DNA from: Erysipelothrix sp. HDW6C
GTDB taxonomy: Bacteria > Bacillota_I > Bacilli_A > Erysipelotrichales > Erysipelotrichaceae
Length of the DNA stretch: 64,000 bases
Direction: 5' to 3'
Assembly (NCBI RefSeq): GCF_011299615.1
Contig: NZ_CP049861.1
Location: 2,232,001-2,296,000 of the forward strand
Below the pieces are notes generated by a model. The model saw only the letters and a program-made list of their open reading frames with translations, made no database searches and was not told the DNA's origin. Of this stretch, positions 53,170-62,985 are shown in pieces (positions within the stretch are counted from its first letter, which is position 1; each line of letters opens with the position of its first letter). The position numbers were made by a program, and so were the translations under genes.

Positions 53170-53199
53170 AAAAGAACGTTCCATTAGGAACGTTCTTTT
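53170..53199 (-). terminator. kdpFABC terminator
   Basis: AAAAGAACGTTCC-ATTA-GGAACGTTCTTTT, 13-bp perfect stem. The kdpC stop codon is in the loop. Confidence 0.92.
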
Positions 53200-53741
53200 T
53201 GCAATGCGATGTTTAAGTTTAATACATTTACATTATTATCGCGATCTTTATTTTCATCAATGAGGCGTGTCACTGTAGTGGGTTCCAAGCCATTTTCAAG
53301 CGCAACACGATCCAATTGCATGAGTGCACCTTGATAACTGATATGTGGATCCAACCCTGAAGCGGACTCTGTAACCATATCAAGCGGAATATCCGCACGC
53401 GTGATGCCAGGGTTCTCATTTAAAAGAACTTGAATGGTTGCTTCGACACGTGCCTTCAATGCAGGATCACTGGGACCCATGTTGTTGGATCCTGATGCTT
53501 GATTGGTCCCATTCATGTTGTAGTTAATCGCAGAAGGACGACCATGAAAGTACTCCGGACCTTCGAATGCTTGTCCCAAAAGTGAAGAACCAACGTATTG
53601 ACCGGCTACTGTAACCATGCTTCCATTTGCTTGACTGGGAAACACTACCTGAGCAATACCAGTGAGGAGCAATGGAAATGCAAGTCCACAAATAAGAATG
53701 GTTGCTAGTGATGCAACGATATTTTTTCGTAAATTTTTCAT
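53184..53741 (-). CDS. kdpC: Potassium-transporting ATPase subunit C
   Basis: 185 residues, one N-terminal membrane helix (about 8-30), then an extracellular domain. Conserved blocks FHGRPSAINYN, ASGSNNMGPSDPAL and SGLDPHISYQGA are all present. KdpC stabilises the KdpFABC complex and aids potassium binding. AGGAGG lies 4 nt before the ATG. It is the last gene of the kdpFABC operon. Confidence 0.95.
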   Translation of the reverse strand: MKNLRKNIVASLATILICGLAFPLLLTGIAQVVFPSQANGSMVTVAGQYVGSSLLGQAFEGPEYFHGRPSAINYNMNGTNQASGSNNMGPSDPALKARVEATIQVLLNENPGITRADIPLDMVTESASGLDPHISYQGALMQLDRVALENGLEPTTVTRLIDENKDRDNNVNVLNLNIALQKERS

Positions 53742-53749
53742 AAGACCTC

Positions 53750-55777
53750 CTAGATACCCAAGGCAAGAAGCACAGGCGTAATTATCATATCAATCAGTTT
53801 AATTGCGATAAATGGGGTAATAATGCCACCCAATCCGTACACGAGCATATTTCGTGCCAGCAACTTATCCGATGCGTCCGGGCGATATTTAACACCCTTC
53901 ATTGCAAGAGGAATCAATGCTGGAATAATCAATGCATTAAAAATGAGTGCACTTAAGATTGCTGAATTTGCCGAACTCAAGTTCATAATATTCAAAACAC
54001 TTAAAGCTGGAACAGCTGCAACAAAGAGTGCCGGTAGGACTGCGAAGTATTTGGCAATATCATTGGCAATACTAAATGTTGTAAGGGCACCACGAGTCAT
54101 TAATAATTGCTTACCAATTTCAACAATATCCAATATTTTTGTTGGATCAGAGTCGAGGTCAACCATGTTGGCCGCTTCCTTTGCAGCAATGGTTCCACTG
54201 TTCATGGCAATCCCAACATCTGCTTGAGCAAGTGCAGGTGCGTCGTTGGTTCCATCCCCTGTCATCGCAACAATTTTTCCGTTTGCTTGCTCTTTCTTAA
54301 TTTCATCAATCTTATCTTCTGGCTTACACTCCGCTAAGAATCCATCAACACCAGCTTCTTGCGCAATGGTTGCGGCAGTAAGTGGATTATCTCCTGTACA
54401 CATAATGGTTTTAATCCCCATTGCACGCAAGCGAGCAAAGCGTTCGACAAGACCTTCTTTAATGGTATCTTTAAGATAAATAACGCCCAGAATTGTTTGA
54501 TTGCGAACAACCACAAGTGGTGTTCCACCCAATTTGGAAATCGATGCGACTTTTTCATCTAAATCTTGAGGTATTTTACTTCCAAGATTTAAGGTATATG
54601 TCTTGATGGCATCCGCTGCACCTTTTTGGACTTTAACGGCTTCACGTTCATAACCACTCATTCGAGTTTGGGCCGTGAATTCATTAAAGACAGCCGATTC
54701 CAATAAATCGGTTTCAACACGAATGTTCATACGATCTGCTAAAGCTACAATTGATTTTCCTTCAGGGGTGTTGTCATCCATTGACGAAAGAGCAGCGTTG
54801 AACACTAACTCCTCCAATGCAATGCCTTGAACTGGAATAAACTCAGCAGCAAGACGGTTTCCATAAGTAATTGTCCCTGTCTTATCAAGAATCATAACAT
54901 CCACATCACCACAAGATTCAACTGCCTTACCTGACATTGCAATCACGTTAAAGCGGGTGACACGGTCCATCCCTGCAATTCCGATTGCAGAGAGCAATCC
55001 CCCAATTGTTGTTGGGATCAAGCAGACTGTCAACGCAATCAAAGTTGAAGTGGGAATCGTAATGCCAAGGTAGCGCGCCATCGGTTGCAATGCAACAATA
55101 ACAATTAAGAAAATAATAGTCAGTGATACAAGCAAGGTACTCAATGCGATCTCATTGGGTGTTTTCTTACGCGATGCACCCTCAACCATGCTAATCATCT
55201 TATCGAGAAATGATTCACCAGGTTGTGATGATATTTCAATTTTTAGATAATCACTTGCAACAGTTGTCCCGCCCGTGACAGAACAGAAATCGCCACCTGG
55301 TTCTTTAACAACAGGTGCGGACTCTCCAGTAATTGCGGATTCATCCACAGATGCAACCCCTTCAATGACCTCACCATCATTCGGAATGGTTTCTCCTGCC
55401 TTTACAATAACGACATCACCACGTGTGAGCAGTGTTGCGGAAACAGTCTCAATGTCTCCATTTGCGAGCACGCGATTTGCCATCATATCTTTTTGTGTTT
55501 GTTTCAATGAACTGGCTTGTGCTTTTCCACGACCTTCAGCAATGGATTCCGCGAAGTTTGCAAACAAGAGTGTGATCAAGAGAATGAATGCAACAATTCC
55601 ATTGATCAAACGTAAGTTATCTCCCGTATCGCCAAACATATGTGGAAATATCGTAAGGAGTACACTCATGAAAAAGCCAATCTCGACAACGAACATCACG
55701 GGATTTTTTATCATGGTGCGGACATCAAGTTTTTTGACACTTCCAATCAGTGCTGTTTTAATAATATCTTTATTCAC
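53750..55777 (-). CDS. kdpB: Potassium-transporting ATPase, ATP-binding subunit B
   Basis: 675 residues. P-type ATPase blocks: AITGESAPV, the phosphorylation site [22 protein letters not shown] and [16 protein letters not shown] hydrolysis here drives potassium through KdpA. The start is GTG, chosen because AGGAGG lies 6 nt before it. The frame continues upstream to an in-frame TTG inside kdpA, but that region encodes the ribosome site. The kdpA stop is 10 nt upstream. Confidence 0.95.
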   Translation of the reverse strand: MNKDIIKTALIGSVKKLDVRTMIKNPVMFVVEIGFFMSVLLTIFPHMFGDTGDNLRLINGIVAFILLITLLFANFAESIAEGRGKAQASSLKQTQKDMMANRVLANGDIETVSATLLTRGDVVIVKAGETIPNDGEVIEGVASVDESAITGESAPVVKEPGGDFCSVTGGTTVASDYLKIEISSQPGESFLDKMISMVEGASRKKTPNEIALSTLLVSLTIIFLIVIVALQPMARYLGITIPTSTLIALTVCLIPTTIGGLLSAIGIAGMDRVTRFNVIAMSGKAVESCGDVDVMILDKTGTITYGNRLAAEFIPVQGIALEELVFNAALSSMDDNTPEGKSIVALADRMNIRVETDLLESAVFNEFTAQTRMSGYEREAVKVQKGAADAIKTYTLNLGSKIPQDLDEKVASISKLGGTPLVVVRNQTILGVIYLKDTIKEGLVERFARLRAMGIKTIMCTGDNPLTAATIAQEAGVDGFLAECKPEDKIDEIKKEQANGKIVAMTGDGTNDAPALAQADVGIAMNSGTIAAKEAANMVDLDSDPTKILDIVEIGKQLLMTRGALTTFSIANDIAKYFAVLPALFVAAVPALSVLNIMNLSSANSAILSALIFNALIIPALIPLAMKGVKYRPDASDKLLARNMLVYGLGGIITPFIAIKLIDMIITPVLLALGI

Positions 55778-55787
55778 GATATCCCTC

Positions 55788-57437
55788 CTATAATCCAAGC
55801 ATTAATGCTTCGGAAATCGGTCCCAAAATCAAAGCTGGGAAAAATGTAAGTGCAGAAATCAATACAATAATAACAACGAGAGCAATCGTAAATATGCCCG
55901 TATTCGTGCGTAATGTACCAGACGATTGGGCCATGCTTTGCTTGCGCAATAAGAGCCCTGCAACATTAAGTTGAAGATACATCGTTGCATAACGTGCAAT
56001 CATCATGACGACTCCAGTGCTTAAGTTCCAAAAGGTTGTATTATCAACAAGCCCTTCAAATCCAGACCCATTGTTTGCGGCGGATGACGTAAACTCATAC
56101 AAGACTTGCGTAAAGCTATGGTGTGTTCCGGATAGATTACCCACAACCATCAATGCAATGGCACTGAAACCAAGAATGAGCAATGGATGGATGATAATGA
56201 CCATTGCAACACGCTTCATTTCATTGCTTTCAATTTTCTTACCAAGATATTCAGGCGTACGACCAATCATTAATCCACAAATGAATACAGTTAAGAGGAC
56301 ATACATGATTAAGTTCATAAATCCAACACCCGATCCTCCAAACACGACATTAAGCATCATGAGAAAGAGCGGTACAAAGCCACCCATGGGTGTCAGGGAA
56401 TCGTGCATTGCATTCACCGACCCGGTCGTAAATGCAGATGATACGGTTGAGAATAATGATGATTGAATCACACCAAAACGAAGTTCTTTTCCCTCAAGAT
56501 TACCAATATTCTCCAAGCCGAGTTGACTGAAGATTGGATTTCCTTTTGTTTCGGAAAGTATAATGATTGCTAAGCAGATAAAGAAGAACAATGCTGAAAC
56601 AACCAACAATGGTGTACTCTCGCTTGTGTGCTTGCGATCTTTCTTTCGATCATAAGCCTTCATTCCAAAGGCAACAAGCAACCCGCCTGGGACAAGTGTC
56701 ATTGCAATCATATTGATAATATTCGTAATGATTGTTGGATTCTCAAATGGCATGGCTGAGCTTGCGCCAAAGTATCCACCACCATTGGTTCCAAGGTGTT
56801 TAATTGCTTCAAGTGCTGCGACAGGTCCGACATTAAGTGTCTGTGTTTGACCGGTAATGGTTGTCACATGTATTTGTGAAGCGATGGTTTGGGGAACACC
56901 TTGCCATACCAAGAGCAATCCAATAAAAATTGATAATGGTAATAAAAATCGCGTAAGGATTCGAATTAGATCAGCATAGAAATTTCCCATTTCCGAACCT
57001 GTTAGAGCACGAATAAATGCAAAACCAACTGCAATTCCCGAAGCACTGGAAACAAACATCATTGTAATGATAACAAGCATTTGTGTCATCAATGTAAGTC
57101 CAGTTTCTCCTGCATAATGTTGTAAGTTTGTATTGGTAATAAAACTTACAATTGTGTTGAGGGCCTGACCTGGATTCATCAAGTTATGCGATAAAATCAT
57201 AATCAAGATGAAGCCTATCAATCCAAGCATCATGTTCATACCAAATAGGGCAAAGAAATATTGCTTCCACCCCATATTGGCACCACGACTGCCCATCATT
57301 TTCATCATAAACTTTTCAAATGGTCTTAGAACACGATCACCAATTAAAGGGCGATTGTTCATAATCAAATAAAGATAACGACCTGCCCCATACATTGCAC
57401 ATGCAGCTAAGACACAAAAAATAATTGAATATCCCAT
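55788..57437 (-). CDS. kdpA: Potassium-transporting ATPase, K+-channel subunit A
   Basis: 549 residues, ten membrane helices, a MPM-type K+ channel protein. Selectivity-filter segments from the four repeats are visible: [54 protein letters not shown] and [14 protein letters not shown]. It selects and passes K+, energised by KdpB. AAGGAG lies 5 nt before the ATG and overlaps the kdpF stop. Confidence 0.96.
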   Translation of the reverse strand: MGYSIIFCVLAACAMYGAGRYLYLIMNNRPLIGDRVLRPFEKFMMKMMGSRGANMGWKQYFFALFGMNMMLGLIGFILIMILSHNLMNPGQALNTIVSFITNTNLQHYAGETGLTLMTQMLVIITMMFVSSASGIAVGFAFIRALTGSEMGNFYADLIRILTRFLLPLSIFIGLLLVWQGVPQTIASQIHVTTITGQTQTLNVGPVAALEAIKHLGTNGGGYFGASSAMPFENPTIITNIINMIAMTLVPGGLLVAFGMKAYDRKKDRKHTSESTPLLVVSALFFFICLAIIILSETKGNPIFSQLGLENIGNLEGKELRFGVIQSSLFSTVSSAFTTGSVNAMHDSLTPMGGFVPLFLMMLNVVFGGSGVGFMNLIMYVLLTVFICGLMIGRTPEYLGKKIESNEMKRVAMVIIIHPLLILGFSAIALMVVGNLSGTHHSFTQVLYEFTSSAANNGSGFEGLVDNTTFWNLSTGVVMMIARYATMYLQLNVAGLLLRKQSMAQSSGTLRTNTGIFTIALVVIIVLISALTFFPALILGPISEALMLGL

Positions 57438-57446
57438 ACCTTCTCC

Positions 57447-57527
57447 TTAAAATTGTTCTGGATAAATAAGTGCGTAAATCAAATACGCAAACAATGCACC
57501 AATGATTGCCACAAGTAATAGAATCAT
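57447..57527 (-). CDS. kdpF: KdpF small potassium-ATPase subunit
   Basis: 26 residues, one membrane helix. The product starts MILLLVAIIGALFAYLIYAL and ends YPEQF, matching the KdpF pattern (hydrophobic helix then Y-A-L-x-x-P-E-x-F). GGGAGA lies 7 nt before the ATG. Its TAA overlaps the ribosome site of kdpA. It stabilises the KdpABC complex and is often missed in automatic calls because of its size. Confidence 0.92.
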   Translation of the reverse strand: MILLLVAIIGALFAYLIYALIYPEQF

Positions 57528-57556
57528 TAAAACATCTCCCATCTCTATGTGTTGTG

Positions 57557-57591
57557 ATTATAGCACTGAAGGTATTAAGACGGTATTAAGA
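57557..57591 (-). promoter_or_regulatory. kdpFABC promoter with KdpE-type direct repeats
   Basis: Extended -10 TGC-TATAAT (hexamer 57557-57562). Upstream are two direct repeats TCTTAATACC (57571-57580 and 57582-57591) with an 11-bp period, overlapping the poor -35. That is the usual layout for an OmpR-family activator such as KdpE. The same layout occurs at kdpD. Confidence 0.75.
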
Positions 57592-57601
57592 TTACGGCAA
57601 T

Positions 57602-57622
57602 AAAAAACCTCCTTAAGGGAGG
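57602..57622 (-). terminator. kdpDE terminator
   Basis: CCTCC / GGAGG, 5-nt loop, six T on the minus strand. It contains the kdpE stop and separates kdpDE from kdpFABC. Confidence 0.85.
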
Positions 57623-58311
57623 CGAGTTTCTTCAACTTTAATCATGCGGTATCCAACCCCGACATGGGTTTGAATATACTGGTTATCCGCATCGTATTTC
57701 TCAATTTTTTTACGAAGTGTTGTCATAAAAACGCGTAATGCAGGAATGTTATCAGAGTACAGACCCCATACTTCTTTGAGAATCGTGTTGTAGGTCAATA
57801 CTTTCCCCACATTTTGTGATAACAAAACTAACAGTTTGTATTCAATTGGTGTGACATGCAGTTCGTGTGCATGCACAAGTACTGTTCCTGCCTCAGTATT
57901 GATGGTCAATTCACCATTCTTAAAAACGGTCTCTTGATCACCAAGACTGCGGATTCGTCGCTCGGCCACGCGAATTCGTGCTAACAGTTCATCAGTATTA
58001 AAGGGCTTTGTAAGATAATCATCCGCGCCAGCATCCAATGCAGCAATTTTATCATCCATCTCGGCACGCGCACTCACGACGATTATCGGTGTCGATGCAT
58101 TTTGTCGCACGGCACCTACAATTTCTACCCCATCCATATCCGGTAATCCCAGATCAAGAATGATTATTTCGGGATTGTTTGCAGAGATGAGCTGCAATGC
58201 TTCACGCCCACTGCTTGCAACTGAATACTTATACCCTGAGGCATCCAGTGTTGCAGCAATTAAGTTTTGAATGCGTTTATCATCTTCAACGACGAGTAAG
58301 TTTGCTTTCAT
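57613..58311 (-). CDS. kdpE: KdpE response regulator
   Basis: 232 residues, OmpR/PhoB type. Receiver: acidic pair Asp10-Asp11, phospho-acceptor Asp53 in IIILDLGLPDMDG, Lys in DYLTKPFN near 103. The C-terminal winged helix includes LHVTPIEYKLLVLLSQN, then GLYSDNIPALRVFMTTLRKKIE. Phosphorylated by KdpD, it activates kdpFABC. The ATG overlaps the kdpD 3' end by 26 nt, with AAAGGA 9 nt upstream. Confidence 0.95.
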   Translation of the reverse strand: MKANLLVVEDDKRIQNLIAATLDASGYKYSVASSGREALQLISANNPEIIILDLGLPDMDGVEIVGAVRQNASTPIIVVSARAEMDDKIAALDAGADDYLTKPFNTDELLARIRVAERRIRSLGDQETVFKNGELTINTEAGTVLVHAHELHVTPIEYKLLVLLSQNVGKVLTYNTILKEVWGLYSDNIPALRVFMTTLRKKIEKYDADNQYIQTHVGVGYRMIKVEETRLP

Positions 58312-60892
58312 CAACCATCATCCTTTCAAGTTCAATACTAAAACAAGCACCATGAGGTAGTACATCCGATACACTAATTGTTCCGCCATGAGCATTTACA
58401 ATCTCTCGAACCAAGTAAAGACCCAGTCCCATACCCCGTTGGCGGTCTTGGTTTTCAGTGTAGAACATATCAAAGAGATGTTCTTTGTCTTGAATCCCCA
58501 AACCTGTATCACTGAAGTGAATGCGTACACGATTCCCAATCGATTCTGTAGTAATTGCAATTACTGCATCTTTTGGAGTATATTTAAGGGCATTATCGAG
58601 AATATTCATAAAGACCTGAACCATAAGTTTGGAATCAACATCGACCATCTCAATGTCATCGCTAGCGGTGTATTGAATCATGCGACCGTGTGTTTTAGCA
58701 CTGACTCGTTGGATGCTTTCGCGAATCAAATCTTCAAGCACTTCACCCTCAGGATGAATAATTGCATTCTTATTATCAATGCGTGTCATTGCCAGCAGGT
58801 TTTCGACAAGGTCAATCAACCAAAGCGAATCTTCTTGAATATCTTTGTAGATACTGAGGCGTTGGTGAGGCTCCATTGTTTCGTGGTCAATTAAGAATTT
58901 TGCATTTCCTGAAATACTTGTGAGCGGCGTCCTTAAATCATGGGAAATTGTTCGTAGAATATTGGAACGCAGTTTCTCTTGTTCAAGAACCAACGTTGAT
59001 TGTCGTTGGCTCTCATCCAACTCTGTTTTCTCTAAAGCGAGCCCACCTTCATTTATTAAAGATACGAGCAGGTTTTTCTCAAAAGGATCCAAGACACTAT
59101 CACCCAATTCGATTGCAAGAACAGCAACAACTTTTTGGACTGAGCGAATGGCAAGGTATGTGCATTTTCCATTTGAAAGTGTGTTTGTCTGCGCTCCTGC
59201 CCGTTTGTTGTTGGCATACACCCACTGTGCAATAGCTTGTTCTTGCTGATTTAACAGTTCATCGTGGATGTAGTCCGGGCTGGCGTCGGCAAAGACCATT
59301 GGCACAAGCTGTCCCTCTTCCTTAGAATAAACAATAACATTGCGATTCACAAGTTTGCTAACTTGCTGTCCTAATTCCGATATAATTGCTTCTTTTGTCG
59401 TTGCTTGTTGGAATTTTAAACTGGTTTCTAAAAGGACTTCAGTACGGTATGTCTTTTTCACAGAATTAATGTCTTTCATTTTTATTTTCGTCGTAAGCGT
59501 ACTTGTAATCAAAGCGGCAATAAACATAAATAAAAACGTAAAAGGGTAACCCGAGTCATAAGCAGCCAAAGTAAACTGCGGTTCGGTAAAGAAAAAATTA
59601 AAAACGATAACCGATACAATCGATGCAATCCCCGACCAAATGCGACCGCGCGTAAGCAAAGATATAAACAGTACGCCCAAGAGATAGACAATAATAATGT
59701 TGGCTTCACTGAACCCCATATCGGCAAAGAGATATCCCAGTGCAGTTGCAACCATAATCACAGCTCCAGCGATCAATCCATCCTTCCAACGAAATTCTTC
59801 TTTTGAAAGAATCCGTTTACGTTTATCATAATATCCACTTGCTGTGTCCGGAATGACATAGACATCAATTTGTGGTGCGTAGGTACTTAATTGATCAATA
59901 ATTGAGGTGCGATTGAATACATGACGTTGACGAATGGAGCGACCAATTACGATTTTTGTAACATGGCTCACTTTAGCGTATTCGGATATTTGTCCCGCAA
60001 CATCATCACCAAAAAGGGTTGTGATTTGTGCGCCCAGTTCCTCAGCCAGGCGAATGTTTCGACGCAAAACCTCATGGTCTACACGATCATCGTCATCTTC
60101 GAGTTCGACATAAACTGCCGTAAACTGAGCGTGAAACGCATCACTCAAACGCGCAGCTGTTCGAATCACCTTCTCATTGGATGGTGATGCGGATAAACAC
60201 ACTAAGATATGTTCTTTGGCACTGTAACTTGCAGTTTTATAGTGTGCACTGTTGATTTGATCGGCAGTCTTCCGCAGGGCAATTTCACGCAAAGCAACCA
60301 GTTTATCTTCAGTGAAGAAATTTTCCAATGCTCGTTTGGCTTGTGTTTCTTTGTAAATTTTCCCACGATGAAGGCGCGTCATCAATTCGTGAGGTGCAAT
60401 ATCAATTAACTCAACGGTATCCGCTTGTTCAAATACATGGTCAGGAACACGTTCATTAACTACAATCCCTGTGATTGTTTCAACAACATCGTTCAGACTT
60501 TCAATGTGCTGTATGTTTACGGTCGTGTATACATCGATACCATTTCGGAGTAACTCTTCAATATCTTGATATCTTTTTTTATGTCGCGATCCTGGGGCAT
60601 TGGTATGGGCAAGCTCATCAACGATAACAACCTCTGGATTGCGTTCAAGCGCAGCTTCAAGATCAAACTCGTACAACTTAACCCCTTTGTAGTCAACAGT
60701 CTGCGGTGTGAGCACTTCAAGATTTTGAATTCGTGCCGTCGTTTCTGGTCGCTGATGCGGTTCGATATAGCCACCCACAACATCGACACCACTTCGCAGT
60801 AATTCATTAGCCTCATCCAGCATTGCAAAAGTCTTCCCAACACCTGCTGCATAGCCCAAGAATATTTTAAGTTTTCCTGATTGTCTGTCCAT
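58286..60892 (-). CDS. kdpD: KdpD potassium-sensing histidine kinase
   Basis: 868 residues, full length. N-terminal KdpD domain with Walker A GYAAGVGKT (13-21). A universal-stress-protein domain follows at about 220-360 (HILVCLSASPSNEKVIRTAARL). Four membrane helices (about 390-480) and a GAF-like region come next. The kinase core has the H-box ISHDLRTPLTSISGN, N-box FMNILDNALKYTPKD and G-boxes FSDTGLGI and RGMGLGLYLV. It senses low K+, osmolarity or c-di-AMP and controls KdpE. AGGTGG precedes the ATG by 3 nt. Confidence 0.96.
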   Translation of the reverse strand: MDRQSGKLKIFLGYAAGVGKTFAMLDEANELLRSGVDVVGGYIEPHQRPETTARIQNLEVLTPQTVDYKGVKLYEFDLEAALERNPEVVIVDELAHTNAPGSRHKKRYQDIEELLRNGIDVYTTVNIQHIESLNDVVETITGIVVNERVPDHVFEQADTVELIDIAPHELMTRLHRGKIYKETQAKRALENFFTEDKLVALREIALRKTADQINSAHYKTASYSAKEHILVCLSASPSNEKVIRTAARLSDAFHAQFTAVYVELEDDDDRVDHEVLRRNIRLAEELGAQITTLFGDDVAGQISEYAKVSHVTKIVIGRSIRQRHVFNRTSIIDQLSTYAPQIDVYVIPDTASGYYDKRKRILSKEEFRWKDGLIAGAVIMVATALGYLFADMGFSEANIIIVYLLGVLFISLLTRGRIWSGIASIVSVIVFNFFFTEPQFTLAAYDSGYPFTFLFMFIAALITSTLTTKIKMKDINSVKKTYRTEVLLETSLKFQQATTKEAIISELGQQVSKLVNRNVIVYSKEEGQLVPMVFADASPDYIHDELLNQQEQAIAQWVYANNKRAGAQTNTLSNGKCTYLAIRSVQKVVAVLAIELGDSVLDPFEKNLLVSLINEGGLALEKTELDESQRQSTLVLEQEKLRSNILRTISHDLRTPLTSISGNAKFLIDHETMEPHQRLSIYKDIQEDSLWLIDLVENLLAMTRIDNKNAIIHPEGEVLEDLIRESIQRVSAKTHGRMIQYTASDDIEMVDVDSKLMVQVFMNILDNALKYTPKDAVIAITTESIGNRVRIHFSDTGLGIQDKEHLFDMFYTENQDRQRGMGLGLYLVREIVNAHGGTISVSDVLPHGACFSIELERMMVDESKLTRR

Positions 60893-60915
60893 ACGCCACC
60901 TACACTTCTCTCTTC

Positions 60916-60950
60916 ATTATAGCACCGCCCCTATTAAGATTGTATAAAGA
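60916..60950 (-). promoter_or_regulatory. kdpD promoter with KdpE-type direct repeats
   Basis: Extended -10 TGC-TATAAT (hexamer 60916-60921). Upstream are TCTTAATAGG (60930-60939) and TCTTTATACA (60941-60950), 11-bp period. The distance from -10 to first repeat, 8 nt, equals that at kdpF, so kdpDE is probably autoregulated. Confidence 0.65.
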
Positions 60951-60973
60951 AAGACACTCTTACGGAGTGCCTT
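60945..60973 (-). terminator. Terminator of the DIP1984-family gene
   Basis: AAGGCACTC / GAGTGTCTT on the minus strand, 9 bp including one G-T pair, then TCTTTAT. It partly overlaps the kdpD repeat box. Confidence 0.6.
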
Positions 60974-61161
60974 ATGAACTCATTATCCCCTTACCGCCCT
61001 CATATCTTGATGACATAGCGTAATTAAGCGTACTTTGTAATCTGTAACTTAAAAAATGTTTGGCTTAAAGTATAGTATATGAACCGCCGATTCTCCAAGT
61101 GAGTTGATGCGATTCAGGTTCGCATCTACCTTTTATGTCCATCAAAATACTACCGTCTGGA

Positions 61162-61614
61162 TTATATTTCCGTACTCCAGTTGAGTTCTTGAATTGCAAC
61201 GTCCAACATGCGAATATCCTTAGCAAAGCCGTCGATTTTTTTTTGAAGCTTTGGAATATCAATAAGAACGACTGTTTTAATTTCTGTTCGTGTGAGTCGA
61301 TAATCTTGATCTGTCGCATTATTGACAATTCCAACGAGTGCATCCCGTTTCGCCACAAGATTATCACGAGCCACAATTGCATCAATGATTGATCGGCCAT
61401 CCTTGAGTTTGGTCACGCTATTGGCATTGTTGATGCGCGCAATAAGCGCCGCCTGCTCATCGCTTAATTGAAGCAGACTTGCAATCAAATCATTGGGATC
61501 CTCCAGTGGTTTTGAGTCTTCTTGTATCTTAGAATTCTTCAAAATTCTCTGTTGCAGTTCGAATATTTTAGTTCGATTCTCTGCACGTAGTAATAAACAT
61601 TCAGCAAGTTTCAT
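61162..61614 (-). CDS. DIP1984-family protein
   Basis: 150 residues, all alpha-helical. The start KLAECLLLRAENRTKIFELQ, the middle NLVAKRDALVGIVNNATDQDYRLTRTEIKTV and the end IQELNWSTEI match the DIP1984 family, which is of unknown function. GGAGGGG lies 6 nt before the ATG; the ten open codons upstream are inside that leader. The 188 nt beyond its terminator to the right of kdpD hold nothing I can recognise. The gene is monocistronic. Confidence 0.85.
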   Translation of the reverse strand: MKLAECLLLRAENRTKIFELQQRILKNSKIQEDSKPLEDPNDLIASLLQLSDEQAALIARINNANSVTKLKDGRSIIDAIVARDNLVAKRDALVGIVNNATDQDYRLTRTEIKTVVLIDIPKLQKKIDGFAKDIRMLDVAIQELNWSTEI

Positions 61615-61734
61615 GCTATTCCCCTCCTTGATTACTCTTATCATACGCTAATCCAATCCCTTCGTCATTTCTAAAACACTCAAATTCATCACCCAACTGT
61701 GGTAAAATAGAACCATTATACAGAGGAGTATCGT

Positions 61735-62046
61735 ATGAAAGACTTTATTATTGACATCGTTTTACCAATCGCTGCTGTCATCAGTTTAATCTGGTTGCAG
61801 ATTGTATTTTCAAACCATAAAAATTCCAAGATGGGATATCTATTACCAGGGGTATTCTTGGGTATGTCACTGCTTTGGTTTTTACTTGTCATCACAATGG
61901 CCCTCCCTACGCTCAATGCAGATCCAAACAATACCGTAACTGTTGTTGATTTTCTTAAGATACTCGCAGTTATAAATATTCCAACTGTTGTATTCTTTAG
62001 TATCGACTTTGTTGTGAAAAGAATAAATCGCAGGAAACGCTTATGA
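61735..62046 (+). CDS. Small three-helix membrane protein (first of a pair)
   Basis: 103 residues with three membrane helices and a basic tail KRINRRKRL. No family is recognised. It carries GYLLPGVFLGMSLLWFLL between helices one and two, much like the second gene's RYSLMLPGLFALSSIM. GAGGAG lies 8 nt before the ATG and a TAAAAT about 30 nt upstream may be its -10. Its stop overlaps the next start (ATGA), so the pair is coupled. Confidence 0.75.
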   Translation: MKDFIIDIVLPIAAVISLIWLQIVFSNHKNSKMGYLLPGVFLGMSLLWFLLVITMALPTLNADPNNTVTVVDFLKILAVINIPTVVFFSIDFVVKRINRRKRL

Positions 62047-62318
62047 TTTATGCAATCTTTGGGATCATTGTCATGACCGCTGCGATTATTTTGCAGGTAC
62101 GCCTCGCCAAGGAATCCAATCCACGGTACAGCTTAATGCTACCAGGACTCTTTGCCCTCTCATCCATTATGGCGACACTGTTCACACTCATTACCGTTTT
62201 GGGTAACAGTCTTGAGTACGTCATTGTCTTCACTTTGGGTGCATTTTTCATAACAATCGTCCCTTCGCTCATCATGTTTATAACCCGCTACATTGTACGA
62301 AAAAAACATCCTCACTAA
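62043..62318 (+). CDS. Small three-helix membrane protein (second of a pair)
   Basis: 91 residues, three membrane helices, C-terminus RYIVRKKHPH. The arrangement of helices, the L-P-G turn and the basic ending mirror the first gene of the pair. The two are probably paralogues forming a heteromer, like the pairs seen in small membrane regulators or holin-like proteins. Function unknown. Confidence 0.75.
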   Translation: MIYAIFGIIVMTAAIILQVRLAKESNPRYSLMLPGLFALSSIMATLFTLITVLGNSLEYVIVFTLGAFFITIVPSLIMFITRYIVRKKHPH

Positions 62319-62330
62319 AGGATGTTTTTT
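62301..62330. terminator. Bidirectional terminator
   Basis: AAAAAACATCC / GGATGTTTTTT, 11-bp stem, 8-nt loop. It covers the 3' ends of the membrane-protein pair and of the HD gene. Confidence 0.9.
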
Positions 62331-62971
62331 CGATTCCAAGTGCAATCATTAATCATTACGATTGGCTCTCGTGAAATCGATGCAGCAAATGTAGTGATGG
62401 CCGTAAACACTTTGTCTAAAAATGTAAACGTCGTAAACTCTTCAAGATTAAACTCGGGTGCTGTCGTAAATCGAACAATCAGTGTTGTTTCATCAGCCAC
62501 AATTGAAACTGCAGTGATGTGTTGAATTTGACGAATCCCATATGTTTCATAACCTTCTGGCGCTAAGCGCGATTGAACAAGATCAAGTTTATCACAAAGG
62601 ATGAGAACGCGAGTCATGAGTGAGGGGCTATCATAACTCGAACCATGGTCACGAATTGCTTCCAGAACAGCATCGTGGTTTGTGAGCCGTATCGCATGGG
62701 ATTCAAAATATTCAAGTGCCATTTCATAACCGCGTTGAGCGTGACCGGGTTTCCCATGGACACAGCCAATATCATGTAGCAATCCTGCAATCAGTGCATC
62801 TTTACGATAGGTTTCGTCAACATTGAGTTGCTGCATTAAATCATCCATGAGAGCGATGACGCGTTCGGCATGTTCAATATCATGACATGCTGTACCGCTT
62901 TGTCGCTCATCTTCATAAATTGTTTGGTAGTATCCTTGAATACGCTTGTCATTACGAATGAATGAATCCAT
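62315..62971 (-). CDS. HD-domain phosphohydrolase
   Basis: 218 residues. HDIEHAERVIALM, then AGLLHDIGCVHGKPGHAQRGYEMA, then AIRDHGSS and CDKLDLVQSR give the H...HD...H...D metal pattern of HD hydrolases. Such proteins cleave nucleotides or (p)ppGpp-like molecules; the substrate cannot be assigned. AGAGG lies 7 nt before the ATG. It ends in the shared terminator. Confidence 0.87.
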   Translation of the reverse strand: MDSFIRNDKRIQGYYQTIYEDERQSGTACHDIEHAERVIALMDDLMQQLNVDETYRKDALIAGLLHDIGCVHGKPGHAQRGYEMALEYFESHAIRLTNHDAVLEAIRDHGSSYDSPSLMTRVLILCDKLDLVQSRLAPEGYETYGIRQIQHITAVSIVADETTLIVRFTTAPEFNLEEFTTFTFLDKVFTAITTFAASISREPIVMINDCTWNRKNIL

Positions 62972-62985
62972 GCATTGTCCTCTTT

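Noticed and set aside
55275-55793. Long antisense frame inside kdpB
   Set aside because: kdpB is fully supported and the antisense frame has no ribosome site or recognisable domain.
61065-61161. Open extension after the DIP1984 stop in another frame
   Set aside because: The text looks protein-like but the DIP1984 gene already ends at the normal family C-terminus. No start or ribosome site supports a separate gene.
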